The notes beneath the pieces were generated by a model. It made no database searches. It worked only from the letters and a program-made list of their open reading frames with translations, and was not told where the DNA came from. 58,030 bases of DNA from positions 1-58,030 of the forward strand of contig JANQEN010000021.1 of the NCBI GenBank assembly GCA_028278335.1, read 5' to 3'. Source of the DNA: Chitinivibrionales bacterium (lineage in GTDB: Bacteria; Fibrobacterota; Chitinivibrionia; Chitinivibrionales; JANQEN01). Made by a program: the position numbers and the translations under genes. This document shows positions 8,590 to 16,802 of the stretch, piece by piece. Every line of letters starts with the position of its first letter. Position 1 is the stretch's first letter.

Positions 8590-9015
8590 TCTATTCTTTT
8601 ATTTGAGTTTATTACTATTTTCAAGTTTTGCTATAAAACTAAATTTTCAAAAATCACTAAGGTGAAGGTATTTACATTTTAAGAATCGTATTTACTTCTT
8701 CAGCGATTTTCATCCCCTTCAATCGCACCGCCGAATGGTTCAGAATAGCACGAGTGGGTGTCCGAGGCGAAGCCGAGTTTAACGAGTGCCTGGACCTGAG
8801 GCGATAAGGGCGATTGCGGGGCGGCGTCTTTTGCTTACTTTTCTTCGCTGTAGAAGAAAAGTAAGGCTACTGTCGGGCAGAAACCCGACGATCTTAAAAG
8901 ATAAAAAAATGAAATCACACACTTATTTTTACAATAGTATCAATGCGCACTTTAAACTATAAAAAGTTTAAATAACTGTTTTGAGCTTAACGAAACAGAT
9001 CGACAATAACGAAGG
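8590..9015. other. Intergenic region between convergent units, with repeat and hairpins
   Basis: No gene is seen. It holds the second copy of the 113-bp repeat (8708-8820) and, immediately after, two perfect stem-loops. One has a 13-bp stem at 8834-8846/8853-8865 (loop GCTGTA), the other GTCGGG/CCCGAC at 8872-8877/8884-8889. The first has no U-run and belongs more naturally to the repeat than to a terminator. Near 8950-8975 an A+T-rich palindrome (TTTAAACT/AGTTTAAA) might help end the sucD transcript, weakly supported. Confidence 0.6.
8708..8820 (+). repeat. 113-bp dispersed repeat, copy 2
   Basis: The gap-free counterpart of the reverse complement of 101-213, with about 10 mismatches in 113. 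Here the element is followed by a long hairpin (8834-8865) that copy 1 lacks; copy 1 instead has a different hairpin next to its GCGGG end. The variable neighbour next to a constant 113-bp module suggests a modular extragenic repeat family. Confidence 0.85.
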
Positions 9016-9888
9016 CTATTTAAAGACTTCTTTACAAAGGTCACTCAGAAGGCCGAGGTTTTCACAAACAGTGACTCCATTTTCTTTAAGGGCAGTAACC
9101 TTGCTTTGACCAGTACCACTTTTACCACTGATAATGGCTCCGGCATGACCCATGCGTCGTCCAGGAGGGGCTGTCAGCCCTGCAATAAAGCCGATGACCG
9201 GCTTTTTAACCTCTGCCTTAATAAAGGCGGCTGCCTGCTCCTCTGCATTGCCACCGATCTCGCCGATCATGACAATACCCTCGGTTTCTTTGTCCTCATT
9301 AAAGGCTTTAAGACAATCGATAAAATTGGTACCATTAACGGGGTCGCCACCAATGCCAATACAGGTTGTTTGACCAAAGCCGGCATTGGTTAAGGCAAAG
9401 ACTGCTTCGTAGGTGAGGGTTCCTGAACGCGACACCACACCAATCGGTCCGTCAGGCTTATGTACAGAGGCTGGCATAATACCGATTTTGCATTCCCCCG
9501 GTGAGATGATTCCCGGGCAGTTAGGTCCAATAAGACGAGATCGCTTACCCTTTAGAAAGTTTTTGACCCGGACCATATCTAAAATCGGAATTCCCTCGGT
9601 AATACAAACGATCAACTCAAGATCGGCATCGGCAGCTTCCATTATGGCATCGGCAGCAAAGGGAGGCGGCACAAAAATAACCGAGGCATTGGCTTTAGAA
9701 GCACGCTTTGCCTCTTTTACTGTGTTGTAAACAGGCACAGCATCCATGGTTTGACCAGCTTTACCAGGGGTAACTCCAGCCACAACATTGGTACCGTATT
9801 CAATACAGCGTCTGGTGTGAAACATGCCCTCATTACCGGTGATTCCCTGGACTATCAGTCGTGTCTCTTTATTGGCAAATATACTCAC
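9016..9888 (-). CDS. sucD: Succinyl-CoA synthetase alpha subunit
   Basis: A 290-residue alpha subunit of the nucleotide-forming succinyl-CoA synthetase, which interconverts succinate, CoA and NTP with succinyl-CoA, NDP and phosphate. The CoA-binding Rossmann domain opens with [13 protein letters not shown], and the phosphohistidine is His248 in [10 protein letters not shown], matching the family position near 246. Length is typical. It is the last gene of the long minus-strand operon, 28 bases after sucC. Its presence next to a 2-oxoacid:ferredoxin oxidoreductase and a fumarate-reductase-like flavoprotein places it in the C4/C5 arm of a reductive or split TCA pathway. Nucleotide specificity (ATP or GTP) cannot be judged. 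Confidence 0.97.
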   Translation of the reverse strand: MSIFANKETRLIVQGITGNEGMFHTRRCIEYGTNVVAGVTPGKAGQTMDAVPVYNTVKEAKRASKANASVIFVPPPFAADAIMEAADADLELIVCITEGIPILDMVRVKNFLKGKRSRLIGPNCPGIISPGECKIGIMPASVHKPDGPIGVVSRSGTLTYEAVFALTNAGFGQTTCIGIGGDPVNGTNFIDCLKAFNEDKETEGIVMIGEIGGNAEEQAAAFIKAEVKKPVIGFIAGLTAPPGRRMGHAGAIISGKSGTGQSKVTALKENGVTVCENLGLLSDLCKEVFK

Positions 9889-9916
9889 GTATATATCCTT
9901 CTGTTAATTTAGTGTT

Positions 9917-11083
9917 TTAGCTAACTGCTTCGGCAATCTTTTCCGAAGCATCCTTGAGGTTATTGGCCGTAATCATGGAAAGTCCCGACTCTTTTAATAT
10001 TCTTTTGCCCTCTTCAACATTTGTTCCCTCCATGCGCACTACTAAGGGAATTTTTAGACCGGTCTCTTTTGCTGCCTGAACCACACCCTGAGCAAGAACA
10101 TCACATCGTAAAATCCCACCAAAGATATTGATTAAAATCCCCTTGATATTTTTATCACTCAAAAGGATCTTAAAACCATTGGCAATACTCTCGGCATTGG
10201 CACCGCCACCCACATCCAAAAAGTTGGCAGGCTCAGCTCCAGCCGCTTTTATTGCATCCATTGTTGCCATTGCAAGGCCTGCACCGTTGACCATATTTCC
10301 GACCGTACCCTTGCCACCAAGATTTATATAATTGAGATTAAATTTCGAAGCCTCCACTTCCAAAGGGTCCTCTTCCTCTGTATCCCGGTATTCGATAACA
10401 TCCTTATGGCGATAGAGAGCGTTGCTATCAATATCAACCTTGGCATCAATGGCACAGACATCATCATCCTTTGTCAACACCAGCGGGTTGATCTCTACCA
10501 AGGAACAGTCGTAGGTTGTAAAGAGGGTATAGAGGTTTTTCAGAAGCGCTTTAAATGGTTTGATTGCCGGTTTTGGCAGATTAAGACCAAAGGCAACTTC
10601 ACCTAATTGAAAGGGTTGAATACCCAGTAGAGGATCCACATAGACTTTGATTAATTTTTCCGGTGTTTTTTCTGCCACCTCTTCAATGTCCATGCCACCG
10701 GCTTCACTGGCCATGATAACGATTTTGGCACTCTCCCTATCAGGAAGTATACTTAAATAGAGCTCCTTTGCGATATTGCAACCCTGCTCAACGAGCAAGC
10801 GATTAACCTGCTTACCTTCGGGCCCAGTCTGTTTTGTCACCAGGTTCATACCATAGATTTTTTTAGCGTGGGTTTTGACCTCGTCCAGAGAGTGTGCCAA
10901 TTTAACACCCCCGCCTTTGCCTCGCCCACCCGCATGAATCTGCGCTTTTACCACAACAGGAAAGGTCCCGATTACTTCGGCGACCTTAAGAGCTTCCTCC
11001 ACACTAAAGGCGGGCCCACCCCTGGGTACAGGAACAGAAAACTTCTTAAATAGCTCCTTGGCCTGGTATTCGTGGATTTTCAT
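9917..11083 (-). CDS. sucC: Succinyl-CoA synthetase beta subunit
   Basis: A 388-residue ATP-grasp subunit, the normal length for SucC. It opens with MKIHEYQAKELF, contains the nucleotide-binding KAQIHAGGRGKGGGVKLA region, the LVEINPLV motif, and the GG-rich C-terminal loop around NIFGGILRCD that contacts the phosphohistidine of the alpha subunit. The start codon overlaps the stop of the upstream flavoprotein gene by four bases (ATGA), so the three genes are translated as a coupled set. It acts in the cytoplasm with SucD to make or use succinyl-CoA, the substrate of the 2-oxoglutarate:ferredoxin oxidoreductase at the head of the same operon. Confidence 0.97.
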   Translation of the reverse strand: MKIHEYQAKELFKKFSVPVPRGGPAFSVEEALKVAEVIGTFPVVVKAQIHAGGRGKGGGVKLAHSLDEVKTHAKKIYGMNLVTKQTGPEGKQVNRLLVEQGCNIAKELYLSILPDRESAKIVIMASEAGGMDIEEVAEKTPEKLIKVYVDPLLGIQPFQLGEVAFGLNLPKPAIKPFKALLKNLYTLFTTYDCSLVEINPLVLTKDDDVCAIDAKVDIDSNALYRHKDVIEYRDTEEEDPLEVEASKFNLNYINLGGKGTVGNMVNGAGLAMATMDAIKAAGAEPANFLDVGGGANAESIANGFKILLSDKNIKGILINIFGGILRCDVLAQGVVQAAKETGLKIPLVVRMEGTNVEEGKRILKESGLSMITANNLKDASEKIAEAVS

Positions 11084-12741
11084 TCTCCAACCACCTTGTC
11101 AATTTCCAAAGCTCGGGAAAGCGCCTCTTTCCCACGATATTCAGGCAGCAATATGGGGGCTTTAAGGCCCGGCTCAACATGGGCCTTATCAAGGCTATCA
11201 TTATATTTTGCCACATGATGTAAGGTAAGCTTACCCTTTTTTGCCTTTTTAGCATATTCAGCCGCAGAAATTCCTGCGGCCCGACCAAAGACATTGTAGT
11301 CCAACAAAGAGTTACCCATGAGACGATTCTTTCCATGGACACCACCCTCAACTTCACCTCCGGCAAAGAGTCCCTCTAGGCTGGTCTTTGCATCTCTATC
11401 TATTTCTACACCACCATTTTGGTAGTGCAGTGTGGGAAAGACTAAGACCGGGTCTTTGCGCATGTCAATACCAAAACGTTGGAACATGCGGTGCATGGCA
11501 CCGAGATTCTTTTCTATAGCGCCCTCGCCATGGATTATCTCGATAAGTGGCGAATCAAGCCAGATCCCCTGCATGCCAGTTGGGGTCTCTATACCCTTTT
11601 TTCTATCGTAACATTCACGAATAAACGAAGCAGCCTCAACATCACGGGGCTCTAAGGGAAAGACAAAGGTCTCACCATCAATATTCAACGGTTGTGCTCC
11701 TAAGCCTCTCACCTTTTCGGTGATAAGTAGACCAACAAGCTGCTCTGGAAAGGCAGCTCCGGTTGGATGATATTGGGCTGTGTCCATATCGCGTAACTTT
11801 GCCCCTGCATGATAGGCAAGAACAAGGCCATCACCGGTAGCACCATAGTGATTTGTGGTGGGATAATTTTGTACATGCAATCTTCCAAAACCACCGGTTG
11901 CCAACACAACCGACTTTGCACGGACAACGTAATACTGTTCGGTTTCCATATTATAGAGCACCGCACCAGTGACTCGCTCACCATCAGTCAAGAGCTCAAC
12001 TGCCGAAGTAAACTCTAACACTGGAATCTTCCTGTTTCGCGCTACATCCCGAATACAGCGAAGAATCTCCATGCCTGTATAATCTTTGGCAGCATGAAGG
12101 CGATTCCGTGATGTGCCCCCCCCGGATAGCTCCAGGAAGTCACCATTTTCATCGCGATCATAGAGAACGCCTCGGCTTTCATGCCACTTAATTATAAAGG
12201 GTGCTTCCTTAACTAAACGCTCAACAAGTTCCGGTTTATTTGCAAAGTGGCCACCACCGTAGGTGTCAAGATAGTGTCTGGCAGGGCTATCCTCTGGCCG
12301 GTCAGCAGCTTGAATGCCACCCTGGGCCATCATTGAGTTACTATCACCGAGCCGTAATTTTGTGGTCACCAAGATTTTATCAATAGCTATTCCAGAATTG
12401 TTTGCCCACAATGCAGCAACCGTTCCGGCACCACCCCCACCAATAACAAGGACATCAACATCGTAGTCAATTTGAGAAAGGTCCACCGAGTCCTTGGCTA
12501 TGAGGGGACGAGCTTCCAGTAAATCAGCGACTTCGTTAATGATAATCTCACCCTTGTTTGTGCCAACCTCAACAGATCGCTTTCCTTTGACATTGTAATC
12601 GGGATGAAATTTGCTTAAGAGTTCCTTACGCTCATCCAGGGTCATTGCCGTAAAGGACTTACCCACACGGGACTGGCGTGTTCGGGCAACCTTCTCGATC
12701 GACGCCCGCATGTATTCGGGGTAGCCATTAATAAACTCCAT
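11080..12741 (-). CDS. tfrA: Fumarate reductase/thiol:fumarate reductase-like flavoprotein
   Basis: A 553-residue FAD flavoprotein of the FrdA/SdhA/TfrA/NadB superfamily. The start at 12741 follows a good AGGAGAGG site; a TTG/ATG further upstream is less likely. The dinucleotide fold (VLVIGGGGAG) lies at residues 98-106, so about 90 extra residues precede it. The substrate-side motifs are present: HPTG with His325, RDVEAASF with Arg366, HYQNGG with His439 and HGKNRLMGNSLLDYN near 470-483. The site of covalent FAD attachment in membrane enzymes is Asn135 here (DSNSMMAQGG), so FAD is probably non-covalent. Only about 64 residues follow the last conserved motif, against about 200 in E. coli FrdA. 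No membrane anchor gene is nearby. A soluble fumarate reductase is most likely; succinate oxidation or an aspartate-oxidase-like role is less so. Confidence 0.85.
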   Translation of the reverse strand: MEFINGYPEYMRASIEKVARTRQSRVGKSFTAMTLDERKELLSKFHPDYNVKGKRSVEVGTNKGEIIINEVADLLEARPLIAKDSVDLSQIDYDVDVLVIGGGGAGTVAALWANNSGIAIDKILVTTKLRLGDSNSMMAQGGIQAADRPEDSPARHYLDTYGGGHFANKPELVERLVKEAPFIIKWHESRGVLYDRDENGDFLELSGGGTSRNRLHAAKDYTGMEILRCIRDVARNRKIPVLEFTSAVELLTDGERVTGAVLYNMETEQYYVVRAKSVVLATGGFGRLHVQNYPTTNHYGATGDGLVLAYHAGAKLRDMDTAQYHPTGAAFPEQLVGLLITEKVRGLGAQPLNIDGETFVFPLEPRDVEAASFIRECYDRKKGIETPTGMQGIWLDSPLIEIIHGEGAIEKNLGAMHRMFQRFGIDMRKDPVLVFPTLHYQNGGVEIDRDAKTSLEGLFAGGEVEGGVHGKNRLMGNSLLDYNVFGRAAGISAAEYAKKAKKGKLTLHHVAKYNDSLDKAHVEPGLKAPILLPEYRGKEALSRALEIDKVVGE

Positions 12742-12817
12742 AGATATTCCTCTCCTGAGCCGGATCAACCGGATGGTAGTTTTATATAGTTTCTAGTTAC
12801 CGTATCATACAAGAGGC

Positions 12818-13510
12818 TTAATGCAATGCCTCGATATCTCTATCAGAATACTTATCCTTAATTTTTGCATGCTTTAAAGTCATAAGCTCGTTAATATCAG
12901 TATCAAACTTTCCCTTATTTACCTCATTTACTCGCTTGTTAAGCTGCTTCGACTTGTTGACAAATTTCCCATGAACCCTGCGAACCAACTGTCCCACATG
13001 ATACTGCACGATTTCTGCAGGACAACGAAGAGCACACATGCCACATTGAATGCAATCGAAGGAGAGTGTCGCCGCCTTTTCTATATCATTTTTTAGGGCA
13101 GCCTGCACATAATCCATAACCTCTAATTCTTGAGGACAGGCTTTGGTACAAGTATTACAGCTCACACAACGAGCAACCTCAGGATAGTATTTTAAGATGG
13201 GGTTGCCCTCTTTTTTAATGAGCCGCACATGATAGGTTGCCTTGTTGGCAGGGACAAAGGGTAGCTGGGTCAAGGCCATACCATCTTCTGCAGCAGTTTG
13301 ACAGGCAAGATCAAAGTGGAGCTTGTAGTCTCCTTTTAGGCGGTAGACCGTTCCACAGGCACCACAGAATCCTGCTCGACAACCTGCACCGCGGAGAAAA
13401 CGATAGCCAGCATGCTCCATTGCTTTCATAATGGTGAGTCCCTGAGGGACTTTATGCTCCTTACCCATTACAAACACACTTATCATCTTGGTCTTAGGCT
13501 TTTTTTCCAT
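12818..13510 (-). CDS. Iron-sulfur subunit resembling TfrB N-terminus/FrdB
   Basis: A 230-residue iron-sulfur protein. The ATG at 13510 has an AAGGAGAAGAGG site and overlaps the hdrB-like gene by 17 bases; a longer frame to 13594 is unlikely. An N-terminal [2Fe-2S] ferredoxin domain has Cys44, Cys49, Cys52 and Cys70. A C-terminal domain has two full four-Cys motifs, Cys115-118-121-125 and Cys153-156-159-163, so two [4Fe-4S] clusters rather than the [4Fe-4S]+[3Fe-4S] set of classic SdhB. This is the composition of the front half of methanogen thiol:fumarate reductase TfrB, whose back half is the HdrB-like module encoded here by the adjacent gene. It should pass electrons to the flavoprotein encoded just downstream. 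Confidence 0.85.
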   Translation of the reverse strand: MEKKPKTKMISVFVMGKEHKVPQGLTIMKAMEHAGYRFLRGAGCRAGFCGACGTVYRLKGDYKLHFDLACQTAAEDGMALTQLPFVPANKATYHVRLIKKEGNPILKYYPEVARCVSCNTCTKACPQELEVMDYVQAALKNDIEKAATLSFDCIQCGMCALRCPAEIVQYHVGQLVRRVHGKFVNKSKQLNKRVNEVNKGKFDTDINELMTLKHAKIKDKYSDRDIEALH

Positions 13511-14402
13511 GCACCTCTTCTCCTTCTTCAATAATATTCTTCTCCACCAAAACAGGATAAGGATCGATATAGTGAAGGTCGAATCGACAAACATCCTCGG
13601 TCAATCCCAGAGCCAACGCTAAAAGTTGGGTAAAATAGACAACCGGGATCCCCACAAAATCGGTATATTCTTTAGCGGTGTCTCGCTGCCGCAGATCTAA
13701 ATTAAATTCACACAAAGGACAACTGAGCATGATGCAATCGGCACCACGTTTTTTAGCTGAGGAGACGATCATTCTGGTTCGTTCTGTGACCAACTCCTTT
13801 GCGTTAACCGTGTGATAGGCACCACAGCATTCACCGCGAAGGGGGTCCTTAACCACCTCTGCATCAATGGCAGAAAGAAGGTCTTCCATAATACGGGGTT
13901 CCTCCCAATCGTCAATGCCTATCTCTTTGGGGCGTGTCAGCATACAACCATAATAGGGCGCAACCTTAAGTCCCCGGAGTGGTCGAATAACTCGTTTTTT
14001 AATTTCCTCATACCCGATTTCATCGCGAAACAGCTCAAGCAGATGAAACAACTTTACCTCACCGCGATAATCCTCTTCGCGATACATAAATTCATTGATA
14101 GTCTTGAGCTTTTCCGGATCATCCTTAACAATCTGTTCTGTCCGTTTCATGGTGTTATAGCACATGGAACAGAGGGTCACCACCTTATCAAAGCCCTCTT
14201 CCTGGACCCGAACAAAATTACGCATTGGTGCCAGGTAGTGCATCAGGTCCTCATCAGCAAGAGAGAAAACCGTGCCACAGCAGTTCCAGCGATCAAGTTC
14301 CTTCATCTCGATATCCAGGGCCTGGGCAGCAGCTAGTGCTGATGTTTCAAATCCCAATCCCTGATTTTTTAAGGTGCAACCTGGATAGTAGGCTAGGTTC
14401 AT
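13494..14402 (-). CDS. hdrB: Heterodisulfide reductase subunit B-like (two CCG domains)
   Basis: A 302-residue protein starting at ATG 14402 behind GAGGAG. Two cysteine-rich CCG domains are intact. The first is Cys9, Cys41-Cys42, Cys78, Cys81, with spacings C-x31-CC-x35-CxxC, which fit the published CX31-39CCX35-36CXXC pattern. The second is Cys153, Cys192-Cys193, Cys228, Cys231. In HdrB these bind non-cubane [4Fe-4S] clusters that reduce a disulfide. In this operon the protein probably links HdrA/HdrC to the TfrA/TfrB-like pair, either as a disulfide reductase or as a simple electron relay. It lies 13 bases after hdrC and overlaps the next gene. Confidence 0.9.
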   Translation of the reverse strand: MNLAYYPGCTLKNQGLGFETSALAAAQALDIEMKELDRWNCCGTVFSLADEDLMHYLAPMRNFVRVQEEGFDKVVTLCSMCYNTMKRTEQIVKDDPEKLKTINEFMYREEDYRGEVKLFHLLELFRDEIGYEEIKKRVIRPLRGLKVAPYYGCMLTRPKEIGIDDWEEPRIMEDLLSAIDAEVVKDPLRGECCGAYHTVNAKELVTERTRMIVSSAKKRGADCIMLSCPLCEFNLDLRQRDTAKEYTDFVGIPVVYFTQLLALALGLTEDVCRFDLHYIDPYPVLVEKNIIEEGEEVHGKKA

Positions 14403-14415
14403 CAAATCTCCTCAA

Positions 14416-14820
14416 CTAACTGGTCATTTTTCTAAAATTGCTCACCAAAGCAATTGGGGGAAGCTCATCCAGCTCTTCCTGGGTCAACTCTTTTACTTCT
14501 ATATGATTTACATCTTTACGGAGCGTAAGAAGGCGGAGTGCTTCCATTATTTTTGATAGGTCTACCCCACGGGGACAGCGAACAGCACAGGTAAAACAGG
14601 AGGCGCAGAGCCAAATGGTCTCACTCTCCAACACCTTTTCATCGCCTAATTGAACAGCACGAATTACTTGATTGGGAAGGCAATCCATATTGGTGAGGCT
14701 AGGGCATCCCGCTGAGCATTTGCCACAGTGGTAACACTTGGAGAGGTTCTCTCCGCTTATCTCCTCTACTTTCGCAAGAAGAGCACTGTTTGTTGTGGTA
14801 ACTGATAATCGCAATTTCAT
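14416..14820 (-). CDS. hdrC: Heterodisulfide reductase subunit C-like ferredoxin
   Basis: A 134-residue 2x[4Fe-4S] protein of the HdrC type, with motifs CYHCGKCSAGCP and CASCFTCAVRCP separated by a helical stretch and a hydrophilic C-terminal tail, usual for HdrC. It would carry electrons between the HdrA flavin and the HdrB CCG clusters. It sits between the FlxA-like gene (15 bases upstream) and hdrB (13 bases downstream), all in one direction. No membrane segment is present, so the complex should be cytoplasmic. Confidence 0.92.
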   Translation of the reverse strand: MKLRLSVTTTNSALLAKVEEISGENLSKCYHCGKCSAGCPSLTNMDCLPNQVIRAVQLGDEKVLESETIWLCASCFTCAVRCPRGVDLSKIMEALRLLTLRKDVNHIEVKELTQEELDELPPIALVSNFRKMTS

Positions 14821-14835
14821 GATGTCAATCCTTTC

Positions 14836-15759
14836 TCAGTACTCGTTGGGCAATTTCTCAAGTTCTGTCAAAGAGAACACCGGGCCATCCTTACAAACAT
14901 AGGTGCTGCCGATATTACATCGACCACACTTGCCGATACCGCATTTCATGCGCATCTCTAAGGTTGTGTATATCTGATCACTGCTAAATCCCAGCTTCTT
15001 TAAATTTTCAACCACATACTTAATCATAATGGGAGGGCCACAGGTAATGGCAATGGTGTTTTTCGGTTTTGGTTTAGAAACCAGAACTATCTGTGGTACA
15101 AATCCGGTAAACCGAGTTGTGCCCTTGGGAGCCTTGGTTTTTTCTGGGTCTTTCATGTCAATCTTAAACCATCCCTCTTCGGCCTCTTCATCAAGCATAC
15201 CCTCCTTGGCAAACTTCCAATCAAGGCAGAGAGAGAGGTTGACATCCGGTCGCTTTTCAAAGTCAAAGAGCTCTTCTTTGTAAGAGAGGTCCTTGGAAGT
15301 TCGAGCCCCATAGATAATTGACACATCACCATAGTCATCACGATTATCCAACACATTGAGATATACAGAACGAAGCGGTGCCTGGCCAATTCCTCCCCCG
15401 ACAAAGACCAGATTTTTTCCTTTCCATTGCTCAAGGGGAAAATCATTGCCGTAGGGTCCACGAACGCCAATTGCATCGCCTTCCTCTAATTCATGCAGTG
15501 CAGAGGTTACTTTACCCATACGCATAACACTGAACTCTAAATATCCCTTTTTCGTCGGCGACGAGGTGATGCAAAACATGGACTCTCCCTTGCCAAAAAG
15601 AGAGACCATGGCTGTTTGTCCCGATTTATAGGCAAAGCCTTTCTGTAAACGATCATCTTTAAAGGAGACTTTAAAAGTCTTAATCGCCCGAGGACCGACA
15701 GTCTCCTGGCGAATATCGTCAATTACCGCAATTTCTGGCATGTATGGGTTAGATTTCAT
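14836..15759 (-). CDS. FlxA-like NAD(P)H/FAD oxidoreductase subunit
   Basis: A 307-residue ferredoxin-NADP+ reductase-fold protein, similar in layout to FlxA, sulfhydrogenase gamma and anaerobic sulfite reductase subunit B. The FAD-binding barrel covers residues about 20-105 (with FCITSSPT and RGPYGNDFP). The NAD(P) domain begins at GGGIGQAPLRS near 122. A [2Fe-2S] site lies near the C-terminus in MKCGIGKCGRCNIG followed by a fourth Cys in YVCKDG. It would be the NAD(P)H entry or exit point of the complex. It overlaps the upstream iron-sulfur subunit gene by four bases. Combined with the MvhD-like and HdrABC genes it fits the FlxABCD-HdrABC arrangement known from Desulfovibrio. NADH versus NADPH use is not visible. 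Confidence 0.85.
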   Translation of the reverse strand: MKSNPYMPEIAVIDDIRQETVGPRAIKTFKVSFKDDRLQKGFAYKSGQTAMVSLFGKGESMFCITSSPTKKGYLEFSVMRMGKVTSALHELEEGDAIGVRGPYGNDFPLEQWKGKNLVFVGGGIGQAPLRSVYLNVLDNRDDYGDVSIIYGARTSKDLSYKEELFDFEKRPDVNLSLCLDWKFAKEGMLDEEAEEGWFKIDMKDPEKTKAPKGTTRFTGFVPQIVLVSKPKPKNTIAITCGPPIMIKYVVENLKKLGFSSDQIYTTLEMRMKCGIGKCGRCNIGSTYVCKDGPVFSLTELEKLPNEY

Positions 15760-16802
15760 AGTTCCTTTTCTGCCAATTCCTTAATGATTGCTTTGAGATT
15801 CATGTTTACTGGGCAGTGGGTTGTACACCGACCGCAGCCGACACACTTTATTTCATTGTAATTATCAACATGATATTTGAATTTATGTAATACACGGTTT
15901 CGTACACGATTAACCTTATTGGGCCGAGGGTTGTGTCCAGAGGTATGCATGGTATAGTTGCCAAACTGGCAAGAGTCCCAGGTCCTCACCCGCTTCACCA
16001 CATCTTTATAATCGATATCATTGATATCAAAACAGTAACAGGTGGGACACATATAAGCACAGGCACCACAGCCAATACACTTAAGGGCATACTTCTCCCA
16101 AAACTCTTCTCCAAACATCTTCTCTAACTTTTCGGGGAAATTTTTTAAGTCTAATGCGTCTCCCAGTTTTCTAGTCGCCTCTTTGTGAGCAGCGTTTTTT
16201 GCTTTTTTATCCGCTTCGGATATTGACTTAAAAAGCTTTTTATTGGTTATCAGCTTTTTGCCTTTCGACGTAACTACTTCTACAAAGTAGGCATCACCGA
16301 TATCAGTAAAAAGCAGATCACAACCGGCTTTCCCATTGGGTGCGCCTCCTACAGAGGTGCAAAAGCAGTTTCTATGGGGATCATTACAGGCAAGGGCAAT
16401 GATGGTCGTATTTTCCCGCCTTTGCACATAATAAGTGTCCTGTTTGTCCTCATAAAAAATCTGATCTAAAAGAGCAATGCCTTTAGCATCACATGGTCGA
16501 ATACCAAAGACAACGCTTTTATCTGGCGACTCCGGTTCCTCAACCACCAAAGAATCTTTGCCACCTTTGGTGATTGTAAGCATAGTTTCTGTCTGAGGCA
16601 TGACCACATCTTTAGGCGCTTTTACTGCATTGCTAAAATCATAGATAATATCATCAGTGTTTTTGATCTCCTTAAAGAGGATCGTTTCATCTTCACGAAC
16701 AGGTGCATGGAGCGTATAATCAGATAGGGAATCCAAGAAGGCCTTAACAGCATCCTTTTTAATTACATAACACTCCTGTTTAGTTTTATTTGATGAAGTC
16801 AC
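15756..16802 (-). CDS. 2x[4Fe-4S] Flx/sulfhydrogenase-beta-like subunit
   Basis: About 348 residues. The GTG at 16802 stands 9 bases after GAGGAGG and is the best-placed start; an ATG at 16811 is directly against that site. The N-terminal part has the family motifs IRPCDAKGIALLDQIF and ACNDPHRNCFC. The C-terminal part has two ferredoxin motifs, CIGCGACAYMCPTCYC and CVGCGRCTTHCPVN. This is the layout of sulfhydrogenase beta, AsrA and FlxB/FlxC proteins, which shuttle electrons between the NAD(P)H:flavin subunit and the core. It overlaps genes on both sides, so stoichiometric assembly is likely. Confidence 0.85.
   Translation of the reverse strand: MTSSNKTKQECYVIKKDAVKAFLDSLSDYTLHAPVREDETILFKEIKNTDDIIYDFSNAVKAPKDVVMPQTETMLTITKGGKDSLVVEEPESPDKSVVFGIRPCDAKGIALLDQIFYEDKQDTYYVQRRENTTIIALACNDPHRNCFCTSVGGAPNGKAGCDLLFTDIGDAYFVEVVTSKGKKLITNKKLFKSISEADKKAKNAAHKEATRKLGDALDLKNFPEKLEKMFGEEFWEKYALKCIGCGACAYMCPTCYCFDINDIDYKDVVKRVRTWDSCQFGNYTMHTSGHNPRPNKVNRVRNRVLHKFKYHVDNYNEIKCVGCGRCTTHCPVNMNLKAIIKELAEKEL

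Noticed and set aside
12742..12830. GAGGC/GCCTC hairpin around the end of the TfrB-like gene
   Set aside because: Only a 5-bp stem with the stop codon in the loop; no T-run, and the next gene is probably co-transcribed.
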